A stretch of DNA of 64,000 nucleotides, taken from assembly GCA_964036195.1 (NCBI GenBank), contig OZ038453.1:7641469-7705468 (forward strand), given 5' to 3'. Positions within the stretch are counted from its first letter, which is position 1. Every line of letters starts with the position of its first letter. The stretch comes from Sphaerolaimus hirsutus. Taxonomy: Eukaryota > Nematoda > Chromadorea > Monhysterida > Sphaerolaimidae. The position numbers were made by a program, and so were the translations under genes. This document shows, in pieces, positions 51,497 through 63,205 of the stretch. The notes below the pieces were generated by a model, which saw only the letters and a program-made list of their open reading frames with translations, was not told the origin of the DNA and did no database searches.

Positions 51497-52340
51497 TTAA
51501 TAAAAATTACCAAATCGAATGTATGAACATTCTTTGACATTTTTCTTCACACCCGAATGTGACACTTGCCCGCCAGTGTCATTTCCCCCGCCATTTCCAA
51601 TGCCGCCACTGCAGCCCGCATTTTCACTGTTGCCATCGCCCTCGCCGCCGCCGCCATTTACATTCTTGCCGCTCCCGCCGCAGCCATTTCCACTGTGATC
51701 GCAGCAGTGGTGATGACAGCAACCTTTGCCGCCCCTGTTACCCTTGCGCCGTTTTTTCTCAACCATGCGACGACCTCCAACGATCACCACTCTCGGTTGT
51801 TTCAGTTGTTTCGCTTTGTGAGCCGCCCGCAGTTGCCTATATTCTTCATACTCACCCAGCATTTCAGATAGTTCCGAGTCACTTTCCTGCGTGTTTCTTT
51901 TTATTTGCGATGATATTTACCTGTCATATTTATTTTCACTAATATAATAGTATTTAATTAAATTTTAATTGACATTTTATTAGAGATACAAAGTAGTGAA
52001 TAATTCATGTGTAAAATTTGATTTAAAAAAACTACATCTAAATTGTGGTGAAGTTTATGTAATCAACCTCGATTAAAGTACAATTTTCACATTTTTCAAA
52101 AAATTCACTCACAAAAAATTTGAGTTTGACCCTCCCTGCATCCTTCACAGTGTTGGACAATGCTCTATCCTGTTCACCTAGATCCCTGACAATTTTTTTC
52201 AGATTCTGCTTTTCTACTGCTAGACAGGCTGCAGGCTCTGCTGCAATAGGTTCAGTTTCTGGTGCAGGTTCTGGTGCTGGTGCCCTAGGAAGGTTTAGAC
52301 CACCGCTCAAGCCAAAGAATTCATCTATACTGTCAGCCAT
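51497..52340 (-). CDS. Two-exon gene, acidic N-terminus and basic Cys/His/Gly tail (205 aa)
   Basis: Exon 1 is 52340-52113, exon 2 is 51886-51497; the intron (donor GTGAGT, acceptor CACGCAG) keeps phase 0. The protein begins MADSIDEFFGLSGGLN, has a Pro/Glu/Ala stretch (APAPEPAPETEP), a charged helix (KKIVRDLGEQDRALS), then ESDSELSEMLGEYEEYRQL and a strongly basic block (VGGRRMVEKKRRKGNRGG). The end is CCHHHCCDH followed by Gly/Asn-rich repeats. AATAAA lies about 14 nt past the stop. The basic region suggests nucleic-acid binding; I do not recognise the family. Its ATG overlaps the ATG of the plus-strand gene. Confidence 0.5.
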
Positions 52341-55300
52341 GGTGAAGTGTGCAGTTTATCTGTGTATTTATCTATTGTATTCATATTACAAAATTACACA
52401 TTGCGAAAATGAAACTATAATTCTTGCTGCAAACACTGATTCACATACAAAACCTATGAACACTTATTCTACATTTCCTACTGAACACACCCCTATCAAC
52501 ATTTATTCTACATTTCCTACTGAAAACTCTATTCCTGACATTTGTCAAGCTTTTCAAAATGAAATATGTAAATGTGGAGCTATGCGGAGATTTGTATGCG
52601 CTTTGAACGAGAATGGCAATTTGGAAACATTTCAGGTGTTTGTTTCACATCCTGTAAATGTCAAATGTCATACAAAGTATCAAATGTCATGCAAAGTGTC
52701 AAATGTCATACAAAGGGTCAAATGTCATGCAAAAATGACGCGAATTTATCTAGAGTTGCAAAACCCGCGAAAATCATGTTTCGCTCAACCTAGGCTAGAG
52801 ATAGAAAATTGATCCCAAATGAGCCCTTTCACCGTGGCAGCGGTGAAAAGGCCGCAAAAATTGCGCCCATATAGACCCAGCCAAGTGCTGGGCCAATTTC
52901 AGAGGCAGCCCGCCAGATAGGCAGGCTGGATCAAATAGTTAGAATTTCGCTCTCTAGCCTAGGTTGAGCGAAACATGATTTTCACGGGTTTTGCAACTTT
53001 AGATAAATTCGCGTCATTTTTGAATGACATTTGATCCTTTGTATGACATTTGACACTTTGCATGACATTTGACACTTTGTATGACATTTGACATTTACAG
53101 GGTATGAAGCTGTCCCTGAATGAATGTTTTTTCTGCTGCGCGGCACACCTAGCGAAATCAGAAAATCTAGGAAAAATGACACTGCACGCTAAAGGTGATT
53201 TTTGTACACACCTAGGGAACTAATCAAAAAATACTGTATATCTATCCAGGTAAATGTCAACAGAGCGATTCCCCTTTGAAGGATTCCATGCTCCATGAGA
53301 TACTGTTTAGAGGAGTTTTGTGATTTTATACACCAATTCTGGGTGTGTGTTATTCTAACGTAAAGGTAAATGCGGTTTTCTTATCAGATTTTGCACTCCA
53401 CTTACTTTTTACTTTACTGTTGGCCTAAATAAGATTTTCACTATAAAAATATTGCGGGTTTCTCAAGGTCATTTTCTGATTGTTTTTGAAGATAAGCTAC
53501 CTGTTCATGAAAGATGTACGCCTAATATTTACACACTGTCTTAAAATTAGTGCACAATTAAATGAGAGATTTACTTCTGTGTTTTATTATCTGCTCTGAA
53601 ATTTTGTGTACACCAATTTTTGCACAGCTTCCTGTGATGCGTGCAAAATAATTATTTTTATGGCTTTGTATATTATCAAAGCAAATTTTTGGGCGGCTAC
53701 ATGACCTTGAAAAATTATCAAGTTGAATTTGTTTTTCCCCAACTCAATCAAAATCTTCATCACTCTGTTTTCATGATTTCAGAACATGAACTTTTCTATA
53801 CCAAGCGTCAATTTTTCATTACCAGATCTGTCACATTGTATGCGTGGTCGAAATCTGCACACAGAAAATCTAAACCGAGAAACAATTTTTGCTATAATGG
53901 CATTTCTCATTTTGGTCTTACTTGTGATTGTGTGCAGACCTTTTTGCTGTTACGCAGTGCGTTCTTCTGGGGCATTTTCCCCCACGCAAAATACAGACGA
54001 AGATTTTGAGTGAGTGATGGCAAATATCACATTGGTAAATATCACATTAAATTATTAAAAATTATTTTTATTTTTAAGGTCATATGGTCAACCACTGAGG
54101 ACACCAGATGGTGCACCCAATGATCAGGTGCAAAATGCTGAATCAACTGTGACAAATACATCACTTGCAAACCAGTTGTAAATTCAATTTTATGAAGAAT
54201 TTTTCTGAATTTTTTCTAAGATAAATTTTTTTCAGATATGAAAACTTACCTGAAAATGAAATGCTACCTGTTGAATTAGAAAATGTTGGTGAAATAGAAA
54301 ATACAGGTGCAAATGAGGAAAGTACAGTGATGGACACCATTTCAGAATTTTTAGTTCTCAATACAGCACCAGAAAATGAGTATCAGAAAAAAAATGCACC
54401 AAAAAGAAAACAATTAGATTATTATGATGAACCATGCTCAAGTCATCACCAGATAACACCTAGATATCAGGCACCAGAAACCAGTGGTGCATCACACTTT
54501 GAAAATGTGCAATTGACACACAATTTTGGTAACCAAATGCAATCAAATTATGAAGATCAACCATGCTCAAGCCACCACCAGACACTAGAAACCAGTGGTG
54601 CATCACTATTTCAAAATCCAGACCCAGTTGGCCCTGGTGTGGAAAACACTGTTCATTTTGGTAACCAAATTCAACATATTTATTTCCCCGTGCCTGGTGA
54701 AAATTTGGCTCAACGTTTTCCCTATTTTTTTGCACAAACTGATAGAGAAGTGATGTATTTTGATCAGGTAAAGTAAGTTTACATGGCTTTTTATAAAAGT
54801 ATTTTAAAAATCATTTTTTATTTTTTAGAACATTGGCTAATTTCATCAACAGTGGTATTCTAACTAGATTTTGGAAGTATAATAGAAGAACTGACACTGA
54901 TTTATCACATATTGATTGTGCAATGTTGGCTGGATTAGTGAGTATTTTTTATTACAAAATTCTAGTAAGAAAATAAATATTAAAAATTAGGGAATTTCTA
55001 CTTTTCAGGCGATATATTCATATCATATAGCAAAATATGTGTTGGCTTCATATGCATTTGGGAACCGTGGATACAAATACAAATCCCACCATAGCAATGT
55101 TGGCAGATTATACAACTTAGTGAACTCATTTGAGGCAAATACATTTTTTCAAGATGTTATAAAATATTTCATCCATGAACTCAAATCAATTGAGATCTTT
55201 GAGATGAAAAAATTGGCTATTTACCTGTTTAGTACCAGTGCTGATGTTGTGAGCAAAATGCACAGTTTATTTTGCAATGGCAAATATCTATACTGCACAA

Positions 55301-55407
55301 GAGGTGAAGCAATGCTGGAAAGGATGTTTGATGTGAAGACAGCAGAAAATAAATTGTTCAAATATTTTTTAATGCTGTTTCTGGACTTTCTGTTAAAGGA
55401 GATTTAA
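52339..55407 (+). CDS. Six-exon single-pass membrane protein (554 aa), unknown family
   Basis: Exons: 52339-52635, 53783-54009, 54079-54174, 54236-54772, 54829-54937, 55009-55407. All junctions have GT-AG ends and consistent phases (0, 2, 2, 2, 0). The product has a signal-like N-terminus (MVKCAVYLCIYLLYSYY), a short ectodomain with a duplicated TYSTFPTE/IYSTFPTE and CKCG, and one hydrophobic helix (about 134-151, IFAIMAFLILVLLVIV). The large second half includes a tandem duplication (CSSHHQ...ETSGAS twice) and a helical C-terminal domain (LANFINSGILTRFW, FQDVIKYFIHELK, FLDFLLKEI). Introns 2-5 are 56-71 bp. Intron 1 (1147 bp) holds a fold-back MITE. Exon 1 might belong to a separate gene; the phase match supports one gene. 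Confidence 0.6.
52651..53101. repeat. Fold-back MITE inside intron 1
   Basis: CCTGTAAATGTCAAATGTCA at the left is complementary to TGACATTTGACATTTACAGG at the right; the arms stay complementary for about 140 bp around a loop at about 52799-52966. ATGTCAAATGTCAT units repeat within the arms. A related block lies at about 57420-57535. Confidence 0.75.
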
Positions 55408-55416
55408 AATGTGTGA

Positions 55417-55422
55417 AATAAA
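55417..55422 (+). terminator. Polyadenylation signal AATAAA
   Basis: AATAAA 10 nt after the stop codon of the six-exon gene. Confidence 0.65.
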
Positions 55423-56415
55423 AATTTAAATCTTTTAAACTTAATTAAAAATTTAATTGTTTTTAACAACTCTAGGAAATCGAGCGTGGCGGGCTCACCG
55501 CTCATTATGTTAATTAGTGAATTGTGTTTAGTTGTGCAAAAATAATCAAATTTTAGTATTATTTTGTTGATTTTTTCCAATAGGTTTCCATTAAAATGCA
55601 TTCATACATGTAGAACATCAAGGAATTGTCTATTGTGCTGAATAAAAAATACCATATTTAGATGAGAATTTATTGAATCAAATATGGTCCAAATATCCAA
55701 TCACAAATTTATATTATCACACAATACATGTCTATTTGGTCCATGTCCAAGTAACACAAACGATTTGACCCACATCCTAGTCAAACCGTTTTTTTCTCAA
55801 TATCTTTCCAAAAATTATTCAAATATGAATCATTTTCCTATTTTTGTCTTTATAATCATTATGTTTAACCTATCTAGGAAAAGTATTGAGAAAAAAACGG
55901 TTTGACTAGGATGTGGGTCAAATCGTTTGTGTTAATTGGACATGGATCAAATAGACATCAGAATGTCTATTTTTACTGTTTTACATAGATATTTAGTTTT
56001 GAACTATTTTGTGACATCAGAAATATAAGGTGAGTGTATTTTTATCACAATGTGGAAATTTTATTGGGTGTGTTTCACTTTTGTACATGTCTGAAATTCA
56101 AAATTGAATGACAATTCCGCTCACAAAATAAAAAAAATAAAAAATCGTACGTCTGTTTTCTGCATCAAATCAGATTCATAAAAGGTAATTTTATGATATG
56201 GTTTTGTTAGAATTCCCAAAAAGCGGAATATTTTTGCAATTTTATCCACCCTGTTTTAGTTTTTCGAAAATTGACTAGTTCCTAAACTAATTCTCTCAAT
56301 AATCCTAGTTTTTGTTGATTTTTTCACCCAAAATAGCTCTCTGAATTTAGGATATAAATTTTTCCCTTGCAATTATTCAATCTGAATTTTTTCAGGGTGG
56401 GCTGCATTTTTCACG
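55423..56415. other. Intergenic region with a long fold-back repeat
   Basis: 55729-55808 (GTCTATTTGGTCCATGTCCA onward) is complementary to about 55877-55956 with few mismatches, giving arms of about 80 bp around a 68-bp loop: a MITE. The remainder is AT-rich. An acceptor-like TTTTTTCAG ends at 56395, 20 bp before the next gene's ATG. Confidence 0.65.
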
Positions 56416-59400
56416 ATGGGCCGCCCACACGTTCACGTTTTTCTGGCGCTCGTCATTTTGGCGCTGTGCCAAATTATCGGCGCGAGCGACCCCTGCGGCG
56501 GCGATATTTGCACCTGCCAGGGCAACACTGCTGAATGCGATTTGAGGGCTTCATTTGACATTGACAGGTTGGTTTTGGGTGTTTTTTTGCAATTTTTGAA
56601 AGCTCCAGAAATTTTTAGAAATACCCCAGAAATACCCCAGAGAGTGATCAAATTCGGAAAATCAAACCCATCTTATTTTGTTTCCTTCCAATTTTCCCTT
56701 TTCATTTCAGCTTCTCGGTCAGCCAGATGGTGTTCCACGTCAAGATCAAGGTGCAGTACGAGTTCCAGTGCGAGCAGATTAAGGAAATTTTCCCCGAATT
56801 GAAAACGATCAATTGCATCGTGGTTAGTTTGGGAGGGGTGGTTTTTTTTGTGTAGCAACCTTCTATAGAAAGTCGTGTGCAAGTTTCAGAGCGTTTCGAT
56901 AATTTTTGCCCAAAATAGAGCGTGAAAAAAATGCGAAAATTACCGAATATTTACATTGATAAAAACTGGGCTGAAAATTATTGAAACGCTTTGAAACTTG
57001 CACACGAGTTGCTCTACCTACCTGTTTATCAATATCCAAAATTTTTGATTCATCGGATAATTTTCACCGGAAATATCGTCCAATATATCGGGAAATATTT
57101 AGCGATAAAGCTGCAAAAACTGTTTAAACGATTTTGGATATTGATAAACAGGTAGGTAGAGCAACTCGTGTGCAAGTTTCAGGGCGTTTCTATAATTTTC
57201 AGTCCAGTTTTTATCAATGTAAATATTCGGTAATTTTCGCATTTTTTTCACGCTCTATTTTGGGCAAAAATTATCGAAACGCTCTGAAACTTGCACACGA
57301 GTTGCTCTACCTACCTGTTTATCAATATCCAAAATTTCAGATCATTAGGTTTATTTTTTACCGGAAATATTGCTAAAATAATTTTCAATTCCGGTTGAAA
57401 TTATCAAATTTGTTTTGTGTTTGACATTTTGCATGGAATTTTGCATAACCATTTACATGATATTTTACATGGCATTTTACATGACATTTTACAGTAATTT
57501 TACATGACTTTTGACACTTTACATGACATTTTATAGGGTCTGTGAATTGCAGGAAAATATTCAAATTTTTCACTTTTTATAAATTTTATTAAAAATGGAA
57601 AAAATGCAGATGGGCACCGGCGGCGGCGGCGGCAAGCACCAGGGCGGCACCAACAACAAAGCGGCGGTGCTCACTGCTGACTCACTGGTTTGTTGTGTTT
57701 TTGTTGGATTGTCAGGATCTTATTCAATGATATATGGTAGGGTTAGGGTGGGTGGAAACGATATATCTATGGAATATCGAATATCGAATATCGAATATCA
57801 ACCATTTTTCAATATTTTTGCAAATCTTTTATTTTTATGCAAACTGGATAGATTGTGCAAAATGTGTTCTCCCCAAATAATAAAAAACAAATGTTTTCAG
57901 CCAGTGAATGACGGTGCAGTCAGCAGTGGTGAGTTACAGTGCACAACTGTTTGCACTAATCTCACAAACACAAGCACTAGCATGAAAACACTGCAAACCA
58001 CCACACAAGTGTTTCCCACCCTACTGACTTGTCCACCATCGCCAAGTTGCCCGCCGCCGGTGATTTGCCCACCGGAACCCAGTTGCCCGCCCCTGCCAAG
58101 ATGCCCGCCACCGGCGATTTGCCCGCCGCCGCCCAGGTGTCCGCCGCCGCCAAGCTGTCCGACTCCGACGATTTGCCCGCCGCCGCCAAGTTGTCCACTG
58201 GCGCCCAGGTGTCCGCCGCCGCCTCGTTGCCCACTGGCGCCCAGATGCCCACCCCTGCCAAGCTGCCCACCGCCACCCAGCTGCCCACCGCCGGCGATCT
58301 GTTCGCCGCCACCCACTTGCCCGCCGGAGACCAGTTGCCCGCCGCCGCCCAGTTGCCCGCCTCCACCCAGTTGCCCGCCGCCACCCAGTTGCCCGCCACC
58401 GACGAGTTGCCCGCCGCCCAGTTGCCCGCCGGCGCCCAGTTGCCCGCCGCCGCCGCCAAGTTGCCCGCCGCCACCCAGTTGCCCGCCACCGACGAGTTGC
58501 CCGCCGCCACCCAGTTGCCCGCCGCCACCGAGTTGCCCGCCGCCACCCAGTTGCCCGCCGGCGCCCAGTTGCCCACCGCGGGTGATTTGCCCGCCAGTGC
58601 CCAGATGCCCGCCAGCGCCCAGATGCCCGCCAGCGCCCAGATGCCCGCCACCAGCAACACCGCGACTGCACTGCCCACCACCATTGACGTGCCGACCGAA
58701 GCTGAGCTGCCCGCCGCCACCGACCTGCAGACCGCCGCCGAACAGGAGGGTAACCTGCCCACCATCTGTAACCTGCCCGCCACAAGTGACTTGCCCGCCA
58801 CAAGTGACTTGCCCGCCACAAGTGACCTGCCCGCCGCAAGTGATCTGCCCGCCCGCAAAAAGGTGCCCACCGCAACCGAAATGCAGTCCGTGCTGGAGAC
58901 CACGATGTGCACCCTGTCAGCAATGCACACCTTGCCCACCGCAACCAACTCAACTTCCTGATGATGTGAGGTTGAGGCGGGCCAGTCATCTGCTCATACA
59001 ACACGTGGAGTATTTTGACTACCTGTGCAAGAGGTATTCTCATGAGTGCAAAGGTGCCAAAGCCATGATGTTAGTGGTCTGGGGTTGAGGTGTTCTTATG
59101 ACTTTTCGGTTTTGATATTGCTTGATCTCATGGTATTTTTTTGGAATTTTTGATTCATTTATCACAAGATAAATCCCAAATACATGTGCAAAAAGTGTTT
59201 TTACTCAATATTTTTAACAATATTCAACCTAGCCACCCCAATAACAGAAATGCTGTGAACACTGACACCTCAACCACATGGATTGCTACTTCGACCCCCG
59301 CCACAACCTCCATCACAACTGAAACCACCACGGTGGCAGTGGGCAAGCACCCGGCCATGCTGGCTAAGCTGCACAGGCCATTTAAACTGACATCCACTGC

Positions 59401-60326
59401 TCAACCAGTGGCTGAGCATTTTGCGGTTTGCTGCTTGTGTTTTTACCCCACCCCCATTGTGTTTGTTGTGTATCTAGTCAATAACTCTAGATAGTTTGGT
59501 GGTGCACATTTTTATGCATTTGCATATGCAAAATCAAAAGTTTGAGTTTTGATGCTTTTTTTTGCTATTAACTCGTAGATAGTTTGGTGGTGCCCACTCA
59601 TTTTTATGCATTGCATTTGCATGTGCAAAATCAGAAGAATGCAGAAATGTTTTACAAAAATACCAGAGGATTGAGTTTTTATTTCTTATTAAACACTTGC
59701 TTTTTAATCATTTTCATATTTTAATAGCATTTCTGCATACTTTTGATTTTGCATATGCAAAATTTTTGTCACATCAAATGTAAATCATCACAGGCTTGCC
59801 CGCCCTGCCCGCCCAGCCCTCACACCATGGACCCGCCGAGTAAATTCAAAAATTGGGCGGAATACGTTTTCGCATTCATGAATTGCGTCATGACACTGAC
59901 GGGCATTTTGGTTTGGTGGAAAGTGAGGATTTGCAACAAGGTTTGGAGTTTTGGGGTTATTTTCCCTTGTGTACACTTATGTTTACTGACAAAACACAAT
60001 TTCACTGGCGGGAGCGATTTTTTAGTTTTACCAGCACTGGGTCTAGGGTTGGGGTTGCTGCAAAAAAACACCTACAATTTATGATTGTCTGAATACTGTT
60101 GTTATCAGTTCCAATTTCAAACCTCCTAATAACAACGTCACTGTATTTTCAACTTTTCATTCATACTCGCATTCAGATGCGCAATCGGGCTAAATTGGCC
60201 GTAGAGGAGGCTGGGGAGGGTGCAACTACCCCCCGTTGCTGGTCCCCACCCCCCCACGTGCCGCGCTACCACTACGGCTATGGAGGTGACGGCAATGCCG
60301 GCCGCAGCGGCGAGCGCGAGCTTTGA
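56416..60326 (+). CDS. Seven-exon type I membrane protein with Cys-Pro-Pro hexarepeats (648 aa)
   Basis: Exons: 56416-56567, 56711-56822, 57610-57687, 57901-59033, 59233-59425, 59794-59922, 60177-60326; phases 2, 0, 0, 2, 0, 0 agree at every junction. A signal peptide (MGRPHVHVFLALVILALCQI) precedes a Cys domain (DPCGGDICTCQGNTAEC, later YEFQCEQIKEIFPELK). Then come a Gly-rich linker and about 50 repeats of the form C-P-P-x-x-x (residues about 158-464), a non-repeat segment (HLLIQHVEYFDYLCK), a Thr-rich region, ACPPCPPSP, one transmembrane helix (about 579-597) and a short basic tail rich in Gly/Tyr. Regular cysteine spacing suggests a disulphide-linked extracellular structure. No homologue recognised. 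The repeat exon is open in other frames only because it is an 18-bp repeat. Confidence 0.65.
56874..57298. repeat. Large hairpin in intron 2 of the CPP-repeat gene
   Basis: Arms of about 168 bp: 56874-57042 (GTGTGCAAGTTTCAGAGCGT onward) and its complement at 57132-57298. Each arm is itself partly palindromic, since GTGTGCAAGTTTCA at one end is answered by TGAAACTTGCACAC inside the same arm. A third partial copy follows at about 57286-57345. Confidence 0.8.
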
Positions 60327-61700
60327 GAGGTGTTTTTTTCTTTGGCACTGATGGGCATAGAAAAAACGTGTTTTTAATGACCCTGTTTTTAAAAATTGTG
60401 ACAGCGTGTTGTTGTGGTGTCACACATGCTGGATGTCAACTGAATTTGTGTCAACTAAACATGGTGACATCAAGTTAACGAATTTGCCATGTCAACTAGC
60501 ATGTGCTGGTACATAAAATACATAGTGAATTAGTACTGGAAGTTTTTTGCCACTGTTTTAAAAAAATGGTGTTTTTAAAAACTATTTAAAAATGGTGTTT
60601 TAAAAAAACTCTGGGAGCCCAGTGGAAAAATGTGCCACTTGCATAAGTGTTTCATTGTTTGTCTAGTTTTTGTATGGCATTTGTACCTGTTTTGCAACTT
60701 TTGCGATTTTTTGTGGACTGCATACTTTGCACTGAAATCTACCATATCTCCAAACAAAGTATTTTCATCAAATTATGGTAGCATTCTCTGCAAAGTATCA
60801 ATATAGCTAATTACAATGTGTACTTTTGATGGTAAAAATGTATAAAAAATGCGGTCAAGCATTTACCTACTTTCAGCTATTTTTCCAACATTTGACTTAA
60901 AACAGAGCACAAGTGGAAAAATATACCCCCCATGTGTTGCCAAAAAATTGCCTTCAGCTATCATTCAGCTATCATTCAGATTTGCATACCGCAAATCCTA
61001 CCTCGAATAAGACACCCCTCGAATAAGACTGAATAAGACACCCCTCGAATAAACCTGAATAAGACCCCCCTCGAATAAGACACCCCTCGAATAAGACTGA
61101 ATAAGACCCCCCTCGAATAAGACACCCCTCGAATAAGACTGAATAAGACCCCCTCGAATAACTCCCCTGTTGGTGAAGTGGGGGAAAAATAATCCCACTT
61201 GAATAACCCCCTCCAAAAAATGTCTGAGGAAAGAAATTTAACCCCCCGGGGGTCTTATTCGAAGATTTAGGGTATTTACATTTCAGGGTGATACATTTGA
61301 TTTTCACATTCCGTTATTTTGACTTTTGTGGTGTGACTGACAGGAATCCGGGAATTTTATTTTTTGATTTACAGTCAAATTTACAGTCTCTGAAAAATCA
61401 AATTTCTGTCAATCACCTCACTCGATTCCTGGTATTTTGTGGTTTTATCACTTTTGCCTCCTGATTTGTGTTTGGTGCTTTTATTGAATTCATTATGGCG
61501 CTATTTTAGGTAATGCACCTTGATGCAGATTGTGCAATATTTTTTCTTGTGATGCATTTATTTAGTGGTGAACCAGTGGCATTTTTTTGAGTTTTATCCA
61601 TTTTCGCGCAGATTTGTGACTATTTTTCTGTTGCTGACAACCAAACTGAACATTCCATTCAGGGGGTGAGCTTAAATTGGCAAATTTTCACCACCCGGCA
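60327..61700. other. Non-coding region with a TCGAATAAGAC array
   Basis: 60998-61170 repeats CCCCTCGAATAAGACAC and GACTGAATAAGAC units, and 61225-61275 has AACCCCCCGGGGGTCTTATT, related to the TAATTCGAGG-type remnants near 37540 and 43700. The rest is AT-rich. No gene seen. Confidence 0.5.
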
Positions 61701-61910
61701 GCCGCGGTAACCACACAGCAATTAAATTTGCAGCCGAAATAAGTCATTATACCTGTCAGTACTGCCATCTATCTGCCTTTTTACTATCTGCACATAATTG
61801 TTCCGTGCTGGCTGGCTGGCTGGCTGGCAAAAGTTTGGACAGTGTCCATTTCTGACAGGTATAATGACTTATTTTGGCTGCAAATTTAATTGCTGTGTGG
61901 TTACCGCGGC
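61701..61910. repeat. Fold-back repeat with 59-bp arms
   Basis: GCCGCGGTAACCACACAGCA at 61701 onward is complementary to 61852-61910 with one mismatch (GCCGAAATAAG against CTTATTTTGGC). The loop contains a GGCTGGCT microsatellite. Confidence 0.8.
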
Positions 61911-63205
61911 AGTGTCTCTGGTGGCTGGTGAAATGACTAAATTTTGACCAAAATCATTTGAAATTGTTGTTTTTTCTGCTCCAGGTAAACCACCTTCATT
62001 TTGTTCAATTTGGTTGTCAATTTTCAGTGAGTATTTCTAGGTAGGTATTTCAAAAGGTATTGGAGGTAAATAAATGTTTTGTAGCAGGATTTATGCGCGT
62101 TTTGGTTGGTTGGTCTTCCACGAAATCAAAGGTCAGTTGAGTTTTTGGTGTGGTTCCTGCTGCTGGGGTGACTTTAGCCACCTTTCACCCTGTACTCTGT
62201 AGTTGCCTTTTCGACAGCACCTTTAGTATGGCTAAAATCACCCCAGCAGTTGTCAGAATCACCCAGGACACGTGAGAAATCATTGACAGCTGATGCTTCA
62301 ACCCTCTCCCTGAAAGACTGCACTGCTGTTTTCCCTTGATGGCTGGCTGCTGAAATGTTTGTCAGGGTTGCTGCATGAGCTGTCAATCATTACTCACTGT
62401 TCCCAGGTGGTTCTGGCTGCTGCTCTGTCACTGGGTTGGTGCCTTAGCTGCAGTTGCTGGCAGGCTGGCTGGCTGGCTGGCTTGTTGTTGTTGTCTGATT
62501 TGTCAGCCAGCTGCTGCATGGGTAACTAGATTGTTAGCCAGCCAGCCAGCCAGCAACTGCAGCTAAAGTACCCATCTGGACAGTGCAACACCCAGTTTGG
62601 CAGGCTTTTGCTTGGCAACACTACCAGTTTCAGCGTGGTGGGTGATGGTGGTGGTGGTGAAAAATGGGTGTAGCCACCGAAAGGAGAGTTTACTGCCAAG
62701 CAAAAGCCTGCCAAACTGGGTGTTGCCAAGTGTGGACATGCACAGCTACTGCATTTTCTCACCCCACTCGCGCGCCGCCGCTGGAAGGAACTGTCTGCAC
62801 CAATTCATTGGATGGTTGCCAGTTTGAGAATTGTATTTTACTGGCAGCTGTGGACTGATTAACCCATTTTCGCGCCTCATCGCAGCACTGCCCAAGGGCA
62901 GGGCTGCGTTGGGACGCGATAGACACCTAGCGGTGGGCCAGCGGCCCTCCCACCAGTTTTTGCGACGTGGTGGCGTGCGTGCGTTGCAATGACAAGGGGG
63001 GTCTGTCACCCGCCGCCCCCCACGGGCGGCACTAACACGCGGCGGCGGCGGCGGCGGCAATTTTTTACCACCCAAACACGGGTGGTTGGTGTACTACATG
63101 TTGCTACACAGAGTCAATGGGTTGTTTGCTAGCATTCATTTTTTTATAACCATCACCAGTAGAATAATGACAACAACAACAACAACAACAATGGTGCTAC
63201 CCACT
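61911..63205. other. CTGG microsatellites and inverted repeats, no clear gene
   Basis: 62443-62485 and 62533-62563 carry (CTGG)n and its complement flanking TGCAGTTGC/GCAACTGCA. 62586-62615 (AACACCCAGTTTGGCAGGCT onward) is exactly complementary to 62695-62724. 63033-63058 is a GGC run. Some of this may be exonic, but I could not build a consistent gene. Confidence 0.45.

Noticed and set aside
58029..58961. Overlapping 310-codon plus frame and two long minus-strand frames over the CPP repeats
   Set aside because: The 18-bp repeat keeps several frames open. Only the CPP frame links to flanking exons with matching phase.
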